Below are positions 6,830 to 14,029 of a DNA stretch of 14,248 nucleotides, in pieces (positions within the stretch are counted from its first letter, which is position 1; each line of letters begins with the position of its first letter). A program made the position numbers and the translations under genes. The notes beneath the pieces were generated by a model that searched no databases, was not told the origin of the DNA, and saw nothing but the letters and a program-made list of their open reading frames with translations. Source of the stretch: DATAXV01 sp036272915 (GTDB lineage Bacteria > Chloroflexota > Dormibacteria > Dormibacterales > Dormibacteraceae); NCBI GenBank assembly GCA_036272915.1, contig DATAXV010000179.1, positions 1 through 14,248 on the forward strand. The letters run 5' to 3'.

Positions 6830-7558
6830 ATGACTCCCCTCGACAGCGCATTCCTCAGCGCCCTTCCCACCGATCCGGGCGTCTATCTCATGCTCGGCGC
6901 CGAGAACGAGCTGCTCTACTTCGGCAAGGCCCGGAACCTGCGCGCGCGGCTGCGCTCCTACGCCCGCATCAAGCCCGGGGAGGACGAGCGCCTCGTTCCA
7001 CTGCTGGCCGCCGTCCGCGAGGTCCGCTGGGAGCGGTGCCCGACCGAGGCGGACGCGCTCCGCCGCGAGACCGAGCTGATCCGTGCCCTGCGCCCTCCCT
7101 TCAACATCACCCACGCCCAGCTCTCGGAGCACCTGGCGATCGCGATCCGGGAGCGTGGGCACCGATGCCGCGTGCGTCTGGCCAGCGAGCCGGCCCCGGA
7201 TCCCGAACGGATGTGGTTCTACCCCTTCGTGGCGGCGACGCCCTCGGGCATGGCCGCCCTCACCCGGCTGCTGTTCATGGCCCAGCCGGGGTCCACCCAC
7301 CGCGACGCTCCTGCCGGTCTGACCCGCAGCTCGGGTTGCGAGCTCAAGATCGACGCCGGCCTGCGCGCGCAGCTGTTCTCCTTCCTGGATGGAAGGAGCC
7401 CTCGCCTGCTGCGGTCGCTGGATGCCACGCTGCGCGTCGAGGGCGGCGCGGATCCGGTGCGACGGCGGTCGATCGCACGCGACCTGAACCTGCTCCTGAC
7501 CTTCTACCGGACCGGACCGCGTGCGGCGGCTACGACCCGGTCCGGCGGGCGAGCGTGA
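6830..7558 (+). CDS. GIY-YIG nuclease family protein, 3' end probably replaced
   Basis: 242-aa product with an N-terminal GIY-YIG domain: GVYLM (17-21), YFGKARNLRARLRSY (30-44), ALRRETELIRALRPPFN with expected catalytic Glu80 and Asn92. The middle (MWFYPFVAATPSGMAALTRL) and FLDGRSPRLLRSL, IARDLNLLLTFYRTGP resemble the longer GIY-YIG subfamily related to UvrC N-termini. It differs from the gene at 1248, so the two are distant paralogs. The last residues (RAAATTRSGGRA) do not look family-like: in related proteins the chain continues after FYRxGPR. At the DNA level the deoC-like sequence begins right there (about 7528), so this gene has probably lost its natural end. ATG 6830 is chosen by domain position; GGGG at 6817-6820 is a weak ribosome binding site. 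Confidence 0.8.
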   Translation: MTPLDSAFLSALPTDPGVYLMLGAENELLYFGKARNLRARLRSYARIKPGEDERLVPLLAAVREVRWERCPTEADALRRETELIRALRPPFNITHAQLSEHLAIAIRERGHRCRVRLASEPAPDPERMWFYPFVAATPSGMAALTRLLFMAQPGSTHRDAPAGLTRSSGCELKIDAGLRAQLFSFLDGRSPRLLRSLDATLRVEGGADPVRRRSIARDLNLLLTFYRTGPRAAATTRSGGRA

Positions 7559-7893
7559 TCGCCATGGACTGCGGGGCCGACTTCATCAAGACCTCGACCG
7601 GCAAGGTCCAGCCGGCGGCGACGCTGCCGGTCAGCCTGGTCATGCTCGAGGCGATCCGCGATCACCACCGCGAGACCGGCCGCATGGTCGGCTTCAAGCC
7701 GGCCGGCGGCATCCGCGCCTCCAAGCAGGCGATCCAGTACCTGGTCCTGGTCAGGGAGACCCTGGGCGAGGCCTGGCTCGATCCCCGCTGGCTGCGGCTG
7801 GGCGCCTCCAGCCTGCTCAACGACGTGCTCATGCAGATCGTCAAGGAGCGTGAGGGCGCCTACCAGGCACCGGAGTACTTCAGCGATGACTGA
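7528..7893 (+). pseudogene. deoC: deoC (deoxyribose-phosphate aldolase), C-terminal fragment only
   Basis: About 121 residues match the C-terminal third of DERA, which cleaves 2-deoxyribose-5-phosphate into glyceraldehyde-3-phosphate and acetaldehyde. Similarity starts abruptly at GYDPVRRAS and includes ADFIKTSTGK with the Schiff-base lysine, MVGFKPAGGIR with the second catalytic lysine, LRLGASSLLND, and the end GAYQAPEYFS. The N-terminal half or more, including the conserved Asp of the catalytic relay and most of the barrel, is missing. Upstream bases belong to the GIY-YIG gene in another frame. A GTG at 7555 overlaps the GIY-YIG stop (GTGA) and could start translation, but the product could not form a full TIM barrel. 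The 3' end overlaps the ALDH start by 8 bases (ATGACTGA), showing the original operon order deoC-aldh. Either a genomic deletion or a chimeric assembly. Confidence 0.85.
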
Positions 7894-9382
7894 CCAGCGG
7901 ACGCGCGAGGCGGCGACCGAGACCGCCCACGGCTCGAACCACCACGCCGCCGCGTGGGAGTACGCCCCCGCCCCGGAGGCGACCGACATCGTCGAGATCG
8001 CACCCCGGCAGCGGCTCTTCATCGGCGGCGAGTTCGTCGACGCCCACGGCAGGGGAAGGATCACGTCGCTCAACCCGGCCACCGAGGAGCCGCTGAGCGA
8101 GATCCAGGAGGCGGACGGCGAGGACGTGGATCGGGCGGTGCGCGCCGCCGAGGCCGCCTTCCGGCCCTGGTCGCGGCTGCGCCCGGCTCTCCGCGCCCGG
8201 TACGTCTTCCGCCTCTCCCGTCTGCTCCAGGAGCGCTCCCGGGAGCTGGCGGTGCTGGAGTCGCTCGACGGTGGCAAGCCGATCAAGGAGTCGCGCGACG
8301 TCGACCTGCCGCTGGCCGCGGCGCACTTCTTCTACTACGCCGGCTGGGCCGACAAGCTGGAGTGGGCGTTCCCCAACCGCCGGCCCCGGCCGCTGGGCGT
8401 GGTCGGCCAGATCATCCCCTGGAACTTCCCCCTGCTGATGCTGGCCTGGAAGATCGCGCCGGCGCTGGCCGCGGGCAACACCGTCGTCCTCAAGCCGGCG
8501 GAGACGACCTCCCTGACCGCGCTCCTCTTCTGCGACCTCTGCCGGCAGGCGGAGTTGCCGCCGGGCGTGGTCAACATCGTCACCGGCGGTCCCTCGACCG
8601 GCTCCGCGCTGGTCGCCCACCCGGGCATCGCCAAGGTCGCCTTCACCGGCTCCACCGAGGTCGGCAAGGAGATCCAGCGGCGGCTCGCCGGGAGCGGCCG
8701 GAGGCTGACCCTGGAGCTGGGCGGCAAGGCGGCCAACATCGTCTTCGCCGACGCCGCCATCGACCAGGCTGTGGAGGGGATCGTCAACGGGATCTACTTC
8801 AACCAGGGCCACGTCTGCTGCGCCGGCTCCCGGCTCTTGGTCCAGGAGTCGATCGCGCCGCTGCTCCTGGACAAGCTGCGCCGGAGGCTGGGCACGCTGC
8901 GCGTCGGCGACCCGCTGGACAAGAACACCGATGTCGGCGCGATCAACTCGCGAGCCCAGCTGGAGCGGATCGAGAGCCTGGTCGCCTCCGGCGTCGAGGA
9001 GGGGGCCGAGCTCTTCCAGCCCGAATGCCCGCTGCCCGACCGCGGCTACTGGTTCCGGCCGACGCTGTTCACCAACGTCGCCCAGTCCTTCCGCATCGCC
9101 CGCGAGGAGATCTTCGGGCCGGTGCTCTCGGTGCTCACCTTCCGGACGCCGGAGGAGGCGGTGGCCAAGGCCAACAACACCGCGTACGGCCTCTCCGCCG
9201 GAGTCTGGACGGAGAAGGGCTCGCGCATCCTCTGGATGGCGGAGCGGATGCGCGTCGGCGTGGTTTGGGCCAACACCTTCAACCGCTTCGACCCGACCGC
9301 CCCCTTCGGCGGCTACAGGGAGTCCGGATTCGGCCGCGAGGGCGGGCTCCACGGGCTCGAGCCCTACCTCGGCTGGGGATGA
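7886..9382 (+). CDS. NAD(P)-dependent aldehyde dehydrogenase, full length
   Basis: 498-aa class I/II-like ALDH, oxidising an aldehyde to an acid with NAD(P)+. All key elements are present: IIPWNFPLL with Asn180, VLKPAETT with cofactor-binding Lys203, FTGSTEVGK (253-261), LELGGKAANI with general base Glu277, FNQGHVCCAGSR with nucleophile Cys311, EEIFGPVLSV, and the C-terminal PFGGYRESGFGREGG. The N-terminal 40 residues are a His/Ala-rich extension before RLFIGGEFVD. ATG 7886 overlaps the deoC stop by 8 bases and is presumably coupled; no separate ribosome binding site is obvious. Position after deoC suggests that it handles acetaldehyde from deoxyribose breakdown; that is a contextual inference. 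If upstream deletion removed the promoter, expression now depends on transcription through the GIY-YIG gene. Confidence 0.95.
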   Translation: MTDQRTREAATETAHGSNHHAAAWEYAPAPEATDIVEIAPRQRLFIGGEFVDAHGRGRITSLNPATEEPLSEIQEADGEDVDRAVRAAEAAFRPWSRLRPALRARYVFRLSRLLQERSRELAVLESLDGGKPIKESRDVDLPLAAAHFFYYAGWADKLEWAFPNRRPRPLGVVGQIIPWNFPLLMLAWKIAPALAAGNTVVLKPAETTSLTALLFCDLCRQAELPPGVVNIVTGGPSTGSALVAHPGIAKVAFTGSTEVGKEIQRRLAGSGRRLTLELGGKAANIVFADAAIDQAVEGIVNGIYFNQGHVCCAGSRLLVQESIAPLLLDKLRRRLGTLRVGDPLDKNTDVGAINSRAQLERIESLVASGVEEGAELFQPECPLPDRGYWFRPTLFTNVAQSFRIAREEIFGPVLSVLTFRTPEEAVAKANNTAYGLSAGVWTEKGSRILWMAERMRVGVVWANTFNRFDPTAPFGGYRESGFGREGGLHGLEPYLGWG

Positions 9383-9386
9383 GGCG

Positions 9387-10184
9387 ATGGACGTTCGCAA
9401 GACCTACAAGCTCTACCTCAACGGCGCCTTCGTCCGCTCCGAGTCGCAGCGCACCTACGAGGCCCAGGGCATGAACGTGCCCCGGTCCACGCGCAAGGAC
9501 GTCCGCGACGCGGTGCGGGCGGCGCGCGCCGCCTTCGCCGGCTGGTCGGGCCGCACCGCCATGAACCGCGGCCAGGTCCTCTACCGGGCGGCGGAGATGC
9601 TCGACGCGCGGTCGGCCGAGGTGGGCCGCCTCGAGGGCGTCGAGCGCGGCGAGGTCGCCCAGTCGGTCGAGGCGCTGCTCTGGTACGCCGGGCTCACGGA
9701 CAAGCTGGCCCAGCTCGGGGGCACGGTCAACCCCGTCGCCGGGCCCTACTTCACCTTCTCCATGCCGGAGCCGACGGGGGTGGTCGGCATCGTCGCCCCC
9801 GAGCGCCCGGCGCTGCTCGGCCTGGTGGCACCGCTGGCGGCGGTCCTCAGCGGTGGCTCGACCGCCGTCGCCCTGGCCTCGCCCGCGCTTCCCCTCCCCG
9901 CCCTCGTCCTGGGCGAGGTGCTGGCCACGTCAGACCTCCCCGCCGGCGCCGCCAACCTGCTCACCGGCCGCCACCGGGAGATGCTTCCGACGCTCGCCGC
10001 TCACCGCGACGTCAACGCCGTCGAGGTGTCCGGCTGCGACGAGGAGGAACGCCGCAAGGTCGAGGAGGCGGCGGCGGACAGCGTCACGCGGGTGGTCGCG
10101 ACCGAGCCCGACCAGTGGCTCAGCCCCCATACCGCGCTGGCCTTCATGGAGGTCAAGACGGTCTGGCATCCGGTCGGCCGCTGA
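9387..10184 (+). CDS. Half-length ALDH-like protein without catalytic domain
   Basis: 265 aa, starting 4 bases after the preceding ALDH; GGGGA at 9375-9379 serves as ribosome binding site. It matches the N-terminal cofactor domain of ALDHs: YKLYLNGAFVRSES, DAVRAARAAFAGWSG, LLWYAGLTDKLAQL, PTGVVGIVAPERPALLGLVA, LPAGAANLLTG. The oxyanion Asn of PWN is replaced (APERP), and no ELGGK glutamate or GQxC cysteine follows. The chain closes with its own end, ALAFMEVKTVWHPVGR. Clean frame, good coding bias and a tidy C-terminus argue that this is a stable short form rather than a fresh truncation. I recall short second ALDH genes beside deoC-aldh in high-GC bacteria, so it may be a non-catalytic subunit or partner. 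Activity as a dehydrogenase is unlikely. Confidence 0.82.
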   Translation: MDVRKTYKLYLNGAFVRSESQRTYEAQGMNVPRSTRKDVRDAVRAARAAFAGWSGRTAMNRGQVLYRAAEMLDARSAEVGRLEGVERGEVAQSVEALLWYAGLTDKLAQLGGTVNPVAGPYFTFSMPEPTGVVGIVAPERPALLGLVAPLAAVLSGGSTAVALASPALPLPALVLGEVLATSDLPAGAANLLTGRHREMLPTLAAHRDVNAVEVSGCDEEERRKVEEAAADSVTRVVATEPDQWLSPHTALAFMEVKTVWHPVGR

Positions 10185-10205
10185 GGGCGTCCGCAGGCGA
10201 TGCTG

Positions 10206-11018
10206 CTATTCGGCTGAGGCCCTCAGCGTGGCGATGGTCTCCTCCACCAGCACCTGCGCCTGAGCGACCGCCGCGGTCAGCGACTCGGCGGTCTCGCCCG
10301 GCGCCCCAAGCAGGCCGCGGACGCGCGAGCCGAAGCCGTCTGGCACCCCCGGCAGCGTCTCGGCGACAGTCAGCGACCCCTTCTCATTGAGGCACCGACG
10401 CCGGTTTCTCGCGAACAGCGCGTGCACCAGCACACCGACCGCTCGGGACAGGCACAGCGAGACGTACAGCGTGTCTGCGCGCCTCGCAGCCTTTGTCGCC
10501 GCGCCGACCAGGAACCTCGCCTCCCGGGCTCCGGCCGTCAGCGCCCTTCGCAGCGGCTCCGGGTAGGTTGCAGCCCTCCGCTGAAGGTCCGTCAGCTCTC
10601 CGGTGGGATCGGCCAGCACCTCTCCCAGGGCCACCTCGCCCGCATAGCAGGGCGACCAGAATCCGAGCGGATGACCGGTCTGCACACCGACCTCGTACCG
10701 TCCCTCGCGGCAGTCCTCCCACACCCGCTCGACGCGCTCCAGATCCCGCAGGATCCAGTCCACCGCGACACCGTCGACCCGCAGCCACGCGCCACCGTTG
10801 ACCCAGGGTCCCCAGCCGCCCGGCCCGGCCACCTCCGCATCCGGTCCAGCCAGCGCGCGCAGCGCGGCGAGATCGAGCGGGCCACGGTAGTAGACGCCAA
10901 GGTCCCAGTCGGAATCCGGCCCGTGCTCCTTCCGAGCCCGACTGCCGCCGAGCAGCACCCCGACGACGCCCGGCACGTCCGTCAAGCGGCCCGCCATGTC
11001 GTCGATGAGCATCCGCAT
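10206..11018 (-). CDS. Nucleotidyltransferase-fold protein
   Basis: 270 aa. The N-terminus carries the polymerase-beta-like nucleotidyltransferase signature GGSRARKEHGPDSDWDLGVY: Gly25-Ser26 and the metal-binding pair Asp37/Asp39, with a later candidate Asp in VAVDWILRD. The C-terminal half is helical (LRRALTAGAREARFLVGAAT, LCLSRAVGVLVHALFARNRR) and recalls the helical domain of aminoglycoside or small-molecule nucleotidyltransferases and DUF4037-like proteins. It probably transfers a nucleotide to an unknown acceptor. It is longer than minimal MNT antitoxins and has no HEPN partner beside it. Start at ATG 11018 (ATG 11012 is possible); no Shine-Dalgarno is seen. It ends 21 bases from the convergent ALDH-like gene. 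Confidence 0.85.
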   Translation of the reverse strand: MRMLIDDMAGRLTDVPGVVGVLLGGSRARKEHGPDSDWDLGVYYRGPLDLAALRALAGPDAEVAGPGGWGPWVNGGAWLRVDGVAVDWILRDLERVERVWEDCREGRYEVGVQTGHPLGFWSPCYAGEVALGEVLADPTGELTDLQRRAATYPEPLRRALTAGAREARFLVGAATKAARRADTLYVSLCLSRAVGVLVHALFARNRRRCLNEKGSLTVAETLPGVPDGFGSRVRGLLGAPGETAESLTAAVAQAQVLVEETIATLRASAE

Positions 11019-11156
11019 GCAGGCAGTCTGGCGTGGCCGACACGTGGCGGTCCGGGATCGCGGTCTTCAGCGCCCGGTGCCGGCATCGGTTTGAGAGCCG
11101 CCTGAAGGGCGGTGAGGGGTCGAGGCGAACGAGCGGCACCGCCGGTAAAGATGAAG

Positions 11157-11182
11157 CCCCCCCACCCCGAAGGGTGAGAGGG
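11157..11182 (-). terminator. UUCG-capped terminator hairpin downstream of the HtrA gene
   Basis: On the minus strand CCCTCTCACCC, TTCG, GGGTGGGGGGG can form an 11-bp stem (two G-U pairs) closed by a C(UUCG)G tetraloop, 25 bases after the protease stop. It is followed by CTTCATCTTT, only moderately T-rich. The plus-strand version has two A-C mismatches and a less stable loop, so the signal is directed to the minus strand. A dispersed palindromic repeat is an alternative. Confidence 0.5.
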
Positions 11183-11207
11183 CAAGGTTGGGGGGAGGGC
11201 GAGGGAA

Positions 11208-12290
11208 TCAGGAACCGCCGGGGTAGGTGCCGAGGGTCACGCGGTCGGTCGACTGGCCACCGCTCTGGTGGAGGACGGTGACCGTGACCTGCTCCCCGGG
11301 CTGCAGCGAGCCGAGGATGTCGCTCAGGTCGCTGGAGGTCTGCACCTGCTCGGCGTTGACGTCGATGATGGTGTCGCCGGCCTTGAGACCGCCGGCGGCG
11401 GCGGGGCCGCTGGTGGTGACGCTGTCGATGAGGACGCCGTTCTGGGCGACGGTGTCGGTGACCGTGACGCCGAGCCAGGCCCGGTGCGAGTCGACCACCT
11501 TGCCGTAGCGGATGAGCTGACCGGCGATGTCCCTGACCATGTCGCTGTTGATGCCGAAGCCGATGCCCGCCGCCTGGGTGTTGTTCTCGGAGTCGACCGC
11601 GCCCAGGGTGACGATGCCGACGACCTCACCCTTGAGGTCGACCAGCGCCCCGCCGCTGTTGCCGGGGTTGATCGCGGCGCTGGTCTGGATCATGTCGGGG
11701 ATGCTGTTCCCGGTCTCCTCGGGCTCGGTCCGGTTCATCGCGCTGACGATCCCCTCGGTGACCGAGCCCTGGAGCCCGAGCGGGCTGCCCATGGCCAGGA
11801 CGATGTCGCCGACCTTGAGCTTGGTGGCGTCGGCGAAGGTGGCGGGATGGAGCCCGGTGGCGTCGACGTGGACGACGGCGAGGTCGTCCTCCTTGAAGGT
11901 GCCGACCACCGTGCCCGGGTACTGCCTGCCGTTGCCCAGCGTCACCTCGACCTTGCTGGCGCCGTTGACGACATGGTCGTTGGTGACGATGTCGCCCTTG
12001 GCGTCGAAGACGACGCCGGACCCGAGGTCCTGGGGCGTCGAGATCTCGACGATGCGGCTGGACATGTCGCCGACGATGCCCTCGTACTGCTGCTGGAGTT
12101 GGGCGGCGCCGCCGTCGACTGAGCCCACCTGATGCCTCGCCGGGGTGGGCGTGGCCAGCGCCTGAGGCGCGGTTCCGACCTGCACCGCGCAGCCGGCGAC
12201 GAGGAGTCCGGCACCGCCCGCGGCGGCGACCGGGAGGAGGCGAGCGCCGATGGCTCCGCCCTCCCGCCACAGACTCCGGATCGCGCTCAC
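11208..12290 (-). CDS. HtrA/DegP-like serine protease with PDZ domain, probable lipoprotein
   Basis: 360-aa trypsin-fold protease for extracytoplasmic protein quality control. The N-terminus (RSLWREGG, then a hydrophobic Ala/Gly/Leu stretch) ends in LLVAGC, a lipobox placing lipidated Cys at residue 34; a low-complexity linker follows. Catalytic triad: His106 in TNDHVVNG, Asp136 in KEDDLAVV, Ser212 in NPGNSGGAL. One PDZ domain covers about 271-357 (AWLGVTVTDT to the end; GGLKAGDTIIDVNAEQV). The start is GTG 12290. It has no Shine-Dalgarno, but TAGCCT lies 7 bases upstream, suggesting a leaderless message. High-GC Gram-positive HtrAs usually have a transmembrane anchor; lipid anchoring is less common. 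Separated by 117 bases from the upstream IF-1 gene, so it is probably transcribed on its own. Confidence 0.93.
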   Translation of the reverse strand: MSAIRSLWREGGAIGARLLPVAAAGGAGLLVAGCAVQVGTAPQALATPTPARHQVGSVDGGAAQLQQQYEGIVGDMSSRIVEISTPQDLGSGVVFDAKGDIVTNDHVVNGASKVEVTLGNGRQYPGTVVGTFKEDDLAVVHVDATGLHPATFADATKLKVGDIVLAMGSPLGLQGSVTEGIVSAMNRTEPEETGNSIPDMIQTSAAINPGNSGGALVDLKGEVVGIVTLGAVDSENNTQAAGIGFGINSDMVRDIAGQLIRYGKVVDSHRAWLGVTVTDTVAQNGVLIDSVTTSGPAAAGGLKAGDTIIDVNAEQVQTSSDLSDILGSLQPGEQVTVTVLHQSGGQSTDRVTLGTYPGGS

Positions 12291-12297
12291 ACCGGGC

Positions 12298-12303
12298 AGG
12301 CTA
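12298..12303 (-). promoter_or_regulatory. Candidate -10 box of leaderless HtrA transcript
   Basis: TAGCCT on the minus strand, seven bases before GTG 12290, the same geometry as TAACCT before the aminopeptidase. No convincing -35 is seen. Confidence 0.4.
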
Positions 12304-12407
12304 CGACCTGACGGTGAACAGGTGATGAACTGAAGCGCAGGGAAGGCATGGAACCAGGTCCGGGGATCGCGAGTCGGGTGGGCGTCGGGGCGTCGCAGCA
12401 GGAGGGC

Positions 12408-12605
12408 TCAGTCGCGGTGGCGGTAGACGATCCGGCCCCGGGTGAGGTCGTAGGGCGAGAGCTCGACGCGGATGCGGTCAGCCGGCGTGATGCGGATGAA
12501 GTAGCGGCGCATCCGTCCCGCCGCGTAGGCGATGAGCTTGTGGTCGTTCTCCAGCTCCACCTCGAACATGGCATTGGGGAGGGCGAGGGTCACGGTCGCG
12601 TCCAT
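12408..12605 (-). CDS. infA: Translation initiation factor IF-1, short stand-alone copy
   Basis: 65-aa OB-fold protein that binds the ribosomal A site of the 30S subunit during initiation. The sequence LPNAMFEVELENDHKLIAYA, then GRMRRYFIRITPADRIRVEL and SPYDLTRGRIVYRHRD is unmistakable IF-1. It starts at MDATVTLALPNAMF, about seven residues shorter at the N-terminus than the usual 72 aa. Upstream codons (RKEEAVV) still align with the normal IF-1 N-terminus but contain no ATG, GTG or TTG. AGGAAGAGG at proper distance supports ATG 12605. It is not in a ribosomal-protein cluster: it follows hipBA (146 bases away) and precedes htrA. It may be an additional copy or the only one; the window cannot tell. 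Confidence 0.93.
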   Translation of the reverse strand: MDATVTLALPNAMFEVELENDHKLIAYAAGRMRRYFIRITPADRIRVELSPYDLTRGRIVYRHRD

Positions 12606-12751
12606 GACGACGGCCTCTTCCTTCCGAACGTCCCCGCTGGAGTCTCGCGTGTGTTGAACGAGACGGTCGCCGAGGCCCCCCGTCGAGGGGTCGATGATCG
12701 TGCCAAGCCGGTACAGAGTGCAATTCCACGACAGCGGGGTTGTCTCCCCCC

Positions 12752-14029
12752 TCAGGCCACCGCCAAAAGCGCCGCCCGGCGCCGGATCAGATCCTCGATC
12801 GCGTCCACCGGATGGCCGCCGGCCCCCTCCTCGTCGAGGCGGTCGCGGACCTCGCCGGCGGCGACCAGGACGTGCCGGACGAGCTCGGCGATCCGGCCGC
12901 GGTAGCGCCGCGGGGAGAGGCCGAGCGCGGCCAGACCCTCCCGCCACCCCTCCGGGGAGAGGTCCTCCGGCTCGTAGCTGCCGCCGATCGCCATCGCCGA
13001 CGGCCGGGCCAGGTGCGGGTAGACGGCCGTCGAGATGATGTCGTAGGCGGGGGCCAGCACCGGTCCCTCCGGCGTGTAGAGAAGGGCGAAGTTCTTGGCG
13101 TGGGCGTCGGCGTTGCCGACCAGGTGGTCGAGGACGACGCGGTCGACGAGCATGTCGAGGTCGCGGGTGACACGGATGGACAGGCGGCGGATCGTCTCGA
13201 CCAGTTCGAGCAGCCCGGGACCGCCGTCGGCCTCGTACTTGCGGTAGGAGGGGACGCCGAGGGCCTGGCAGAAGTCCTCCTGATGGAGCCTCTCCACACC
13301 GTCGGAGCCGTGGACTCGGTCGTAGCGCTCGATCAGCAGCACCGGCTCGCCGCCGATCCGGATCAGGCGCGCCGGGGGCGCCTCCAGACCCAGCCGCCGG
13401 CCCAGGCGCAGGCAGAACGCCTCGTTGGCGACGAGGCCGGGGTAGGCGGGGCCCAGACCCCAGCGCTCGACCGAACCCGGCTTGAGGATGTGGGTGGAGG
13501 CCGTCGTCCCCCGGGGCAGGCCGATGCGCCCCTCCGGGGAGACGACCACGGCGAGCTTGCTCTGGGCGCCGGCGAGGCTGATGCGCACGCCCCGCGCCGG
13601 CTCCACCCCCAGCGGGCGGGAGACCAGGTCCGCCACCTCCTGCTCGAGGTCGTCCCCGTCCAGCCACTCGACGCCGGGCCGGCCCACATCGTCCGGTTCC
13701 TCTCCCTCGGGGAGCAGCGAGATGGCGCCGGCACAGTCGCGCCCGATCTCGCGGAGGAAGCCGAAGACGTCGGTCTCGTCGAGGCGAAGCCGCCGGGCCA
13801 GCTGGCGCCGGGCCTGGCCCTCGGGCAGCAGGCCGTCGAAGAAGGGCAGCAGCTCGGCGGTCCGGTAGGGCTCCCCCCGCACCGGCAGGGAGGCGCTGAT
13901 GAGAACGCCGCCGCCGAGCCTCCCGACCACCTCCGGGTCGTACCTCAGGGCGAGGTCTCCCCCCTCCTCTCGGCACAGCTCGGCCACCGCCGCGCCGCGG
14001 TAGTGGACGCCGAGCCGCTCCTCGATCAC
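12752..14029 (-). CDS. hipA: HipA-family serine/threonine kinase toxin
   Basis: 425 aa, close to the usual HipA length of about 440. HipA toxins phosphorylate aminoacyl-tRNA synthetases (GltX in E. coli) and cause dormancy. Visible: N-terminal domain with FFDGLLPEG (63-71), the G-loop SLAGAQSKLAV (151-161) including the autophosphorylation-site serine position, THILKP with ATP lysine 183, Glu203 in ANEAF, HQEDFCQALG (249-258), catalytic loop LVGNADAHAKNF with Asp308 and Asn313, and Mg-binding Asp330 in APAYDIIS. All key kinase residues are present. The start is GTG 14029, overlapping the hipB stop as GTGA, so synthesis is coupled to the antitoxin. The product of the target-recognition step is unknown here. 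Confidence 0.95.
   Translation of the reverse strand: MIEERLGVHYRGAAVAELCREEGGDLALRYDPEVVGRLGGGVLISASLPVRGEPYRTAELLPFFDGLLPEGQARRQLARRLRLDETDVFGFLREIGRDCAGAISLLPEGEEPDDVGRPGVEWLDGDDLEQEVADLVSRPLGVEPARGVRISLAGAQSKLAVVVSPEGRIGLPRGTTASTHILKPGSVERWGLGPAYPGLVANEAFCLRLGRRLGLEAPPARLIRIGGEPVLLIERYDRVHGSDGVERLHQEDFCQALGVPSYRKYEADGGPGLLELVETIRRLSIRVTRDLDMLVDRVVLDHLVGNADAHAKNFALLYTPEGPVLAPAYDIISTAVYPHLARPSAMAIGGSYEPEDLSPEGWREGLAALGLSPRRYRGRIAELVRHVLVAAGEVRDRLDEEGAGGHPVDAIEDLIRRRAALLAVA

Noticed and set aside
10213..10227. Hairpin GCTGAG-GCC-CTCAGC as terminator between convergent genes
   Set aside because: Lies inside the nucleotidyltransferase coding end, short stem, no T-run.
10206..11018. MNT/HEPN toxin-antitoxin assignment for the nucleotidyltransferase
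   Set aside because: Protein is larger than MNT antitoxins and no HEPN gene flanks it.
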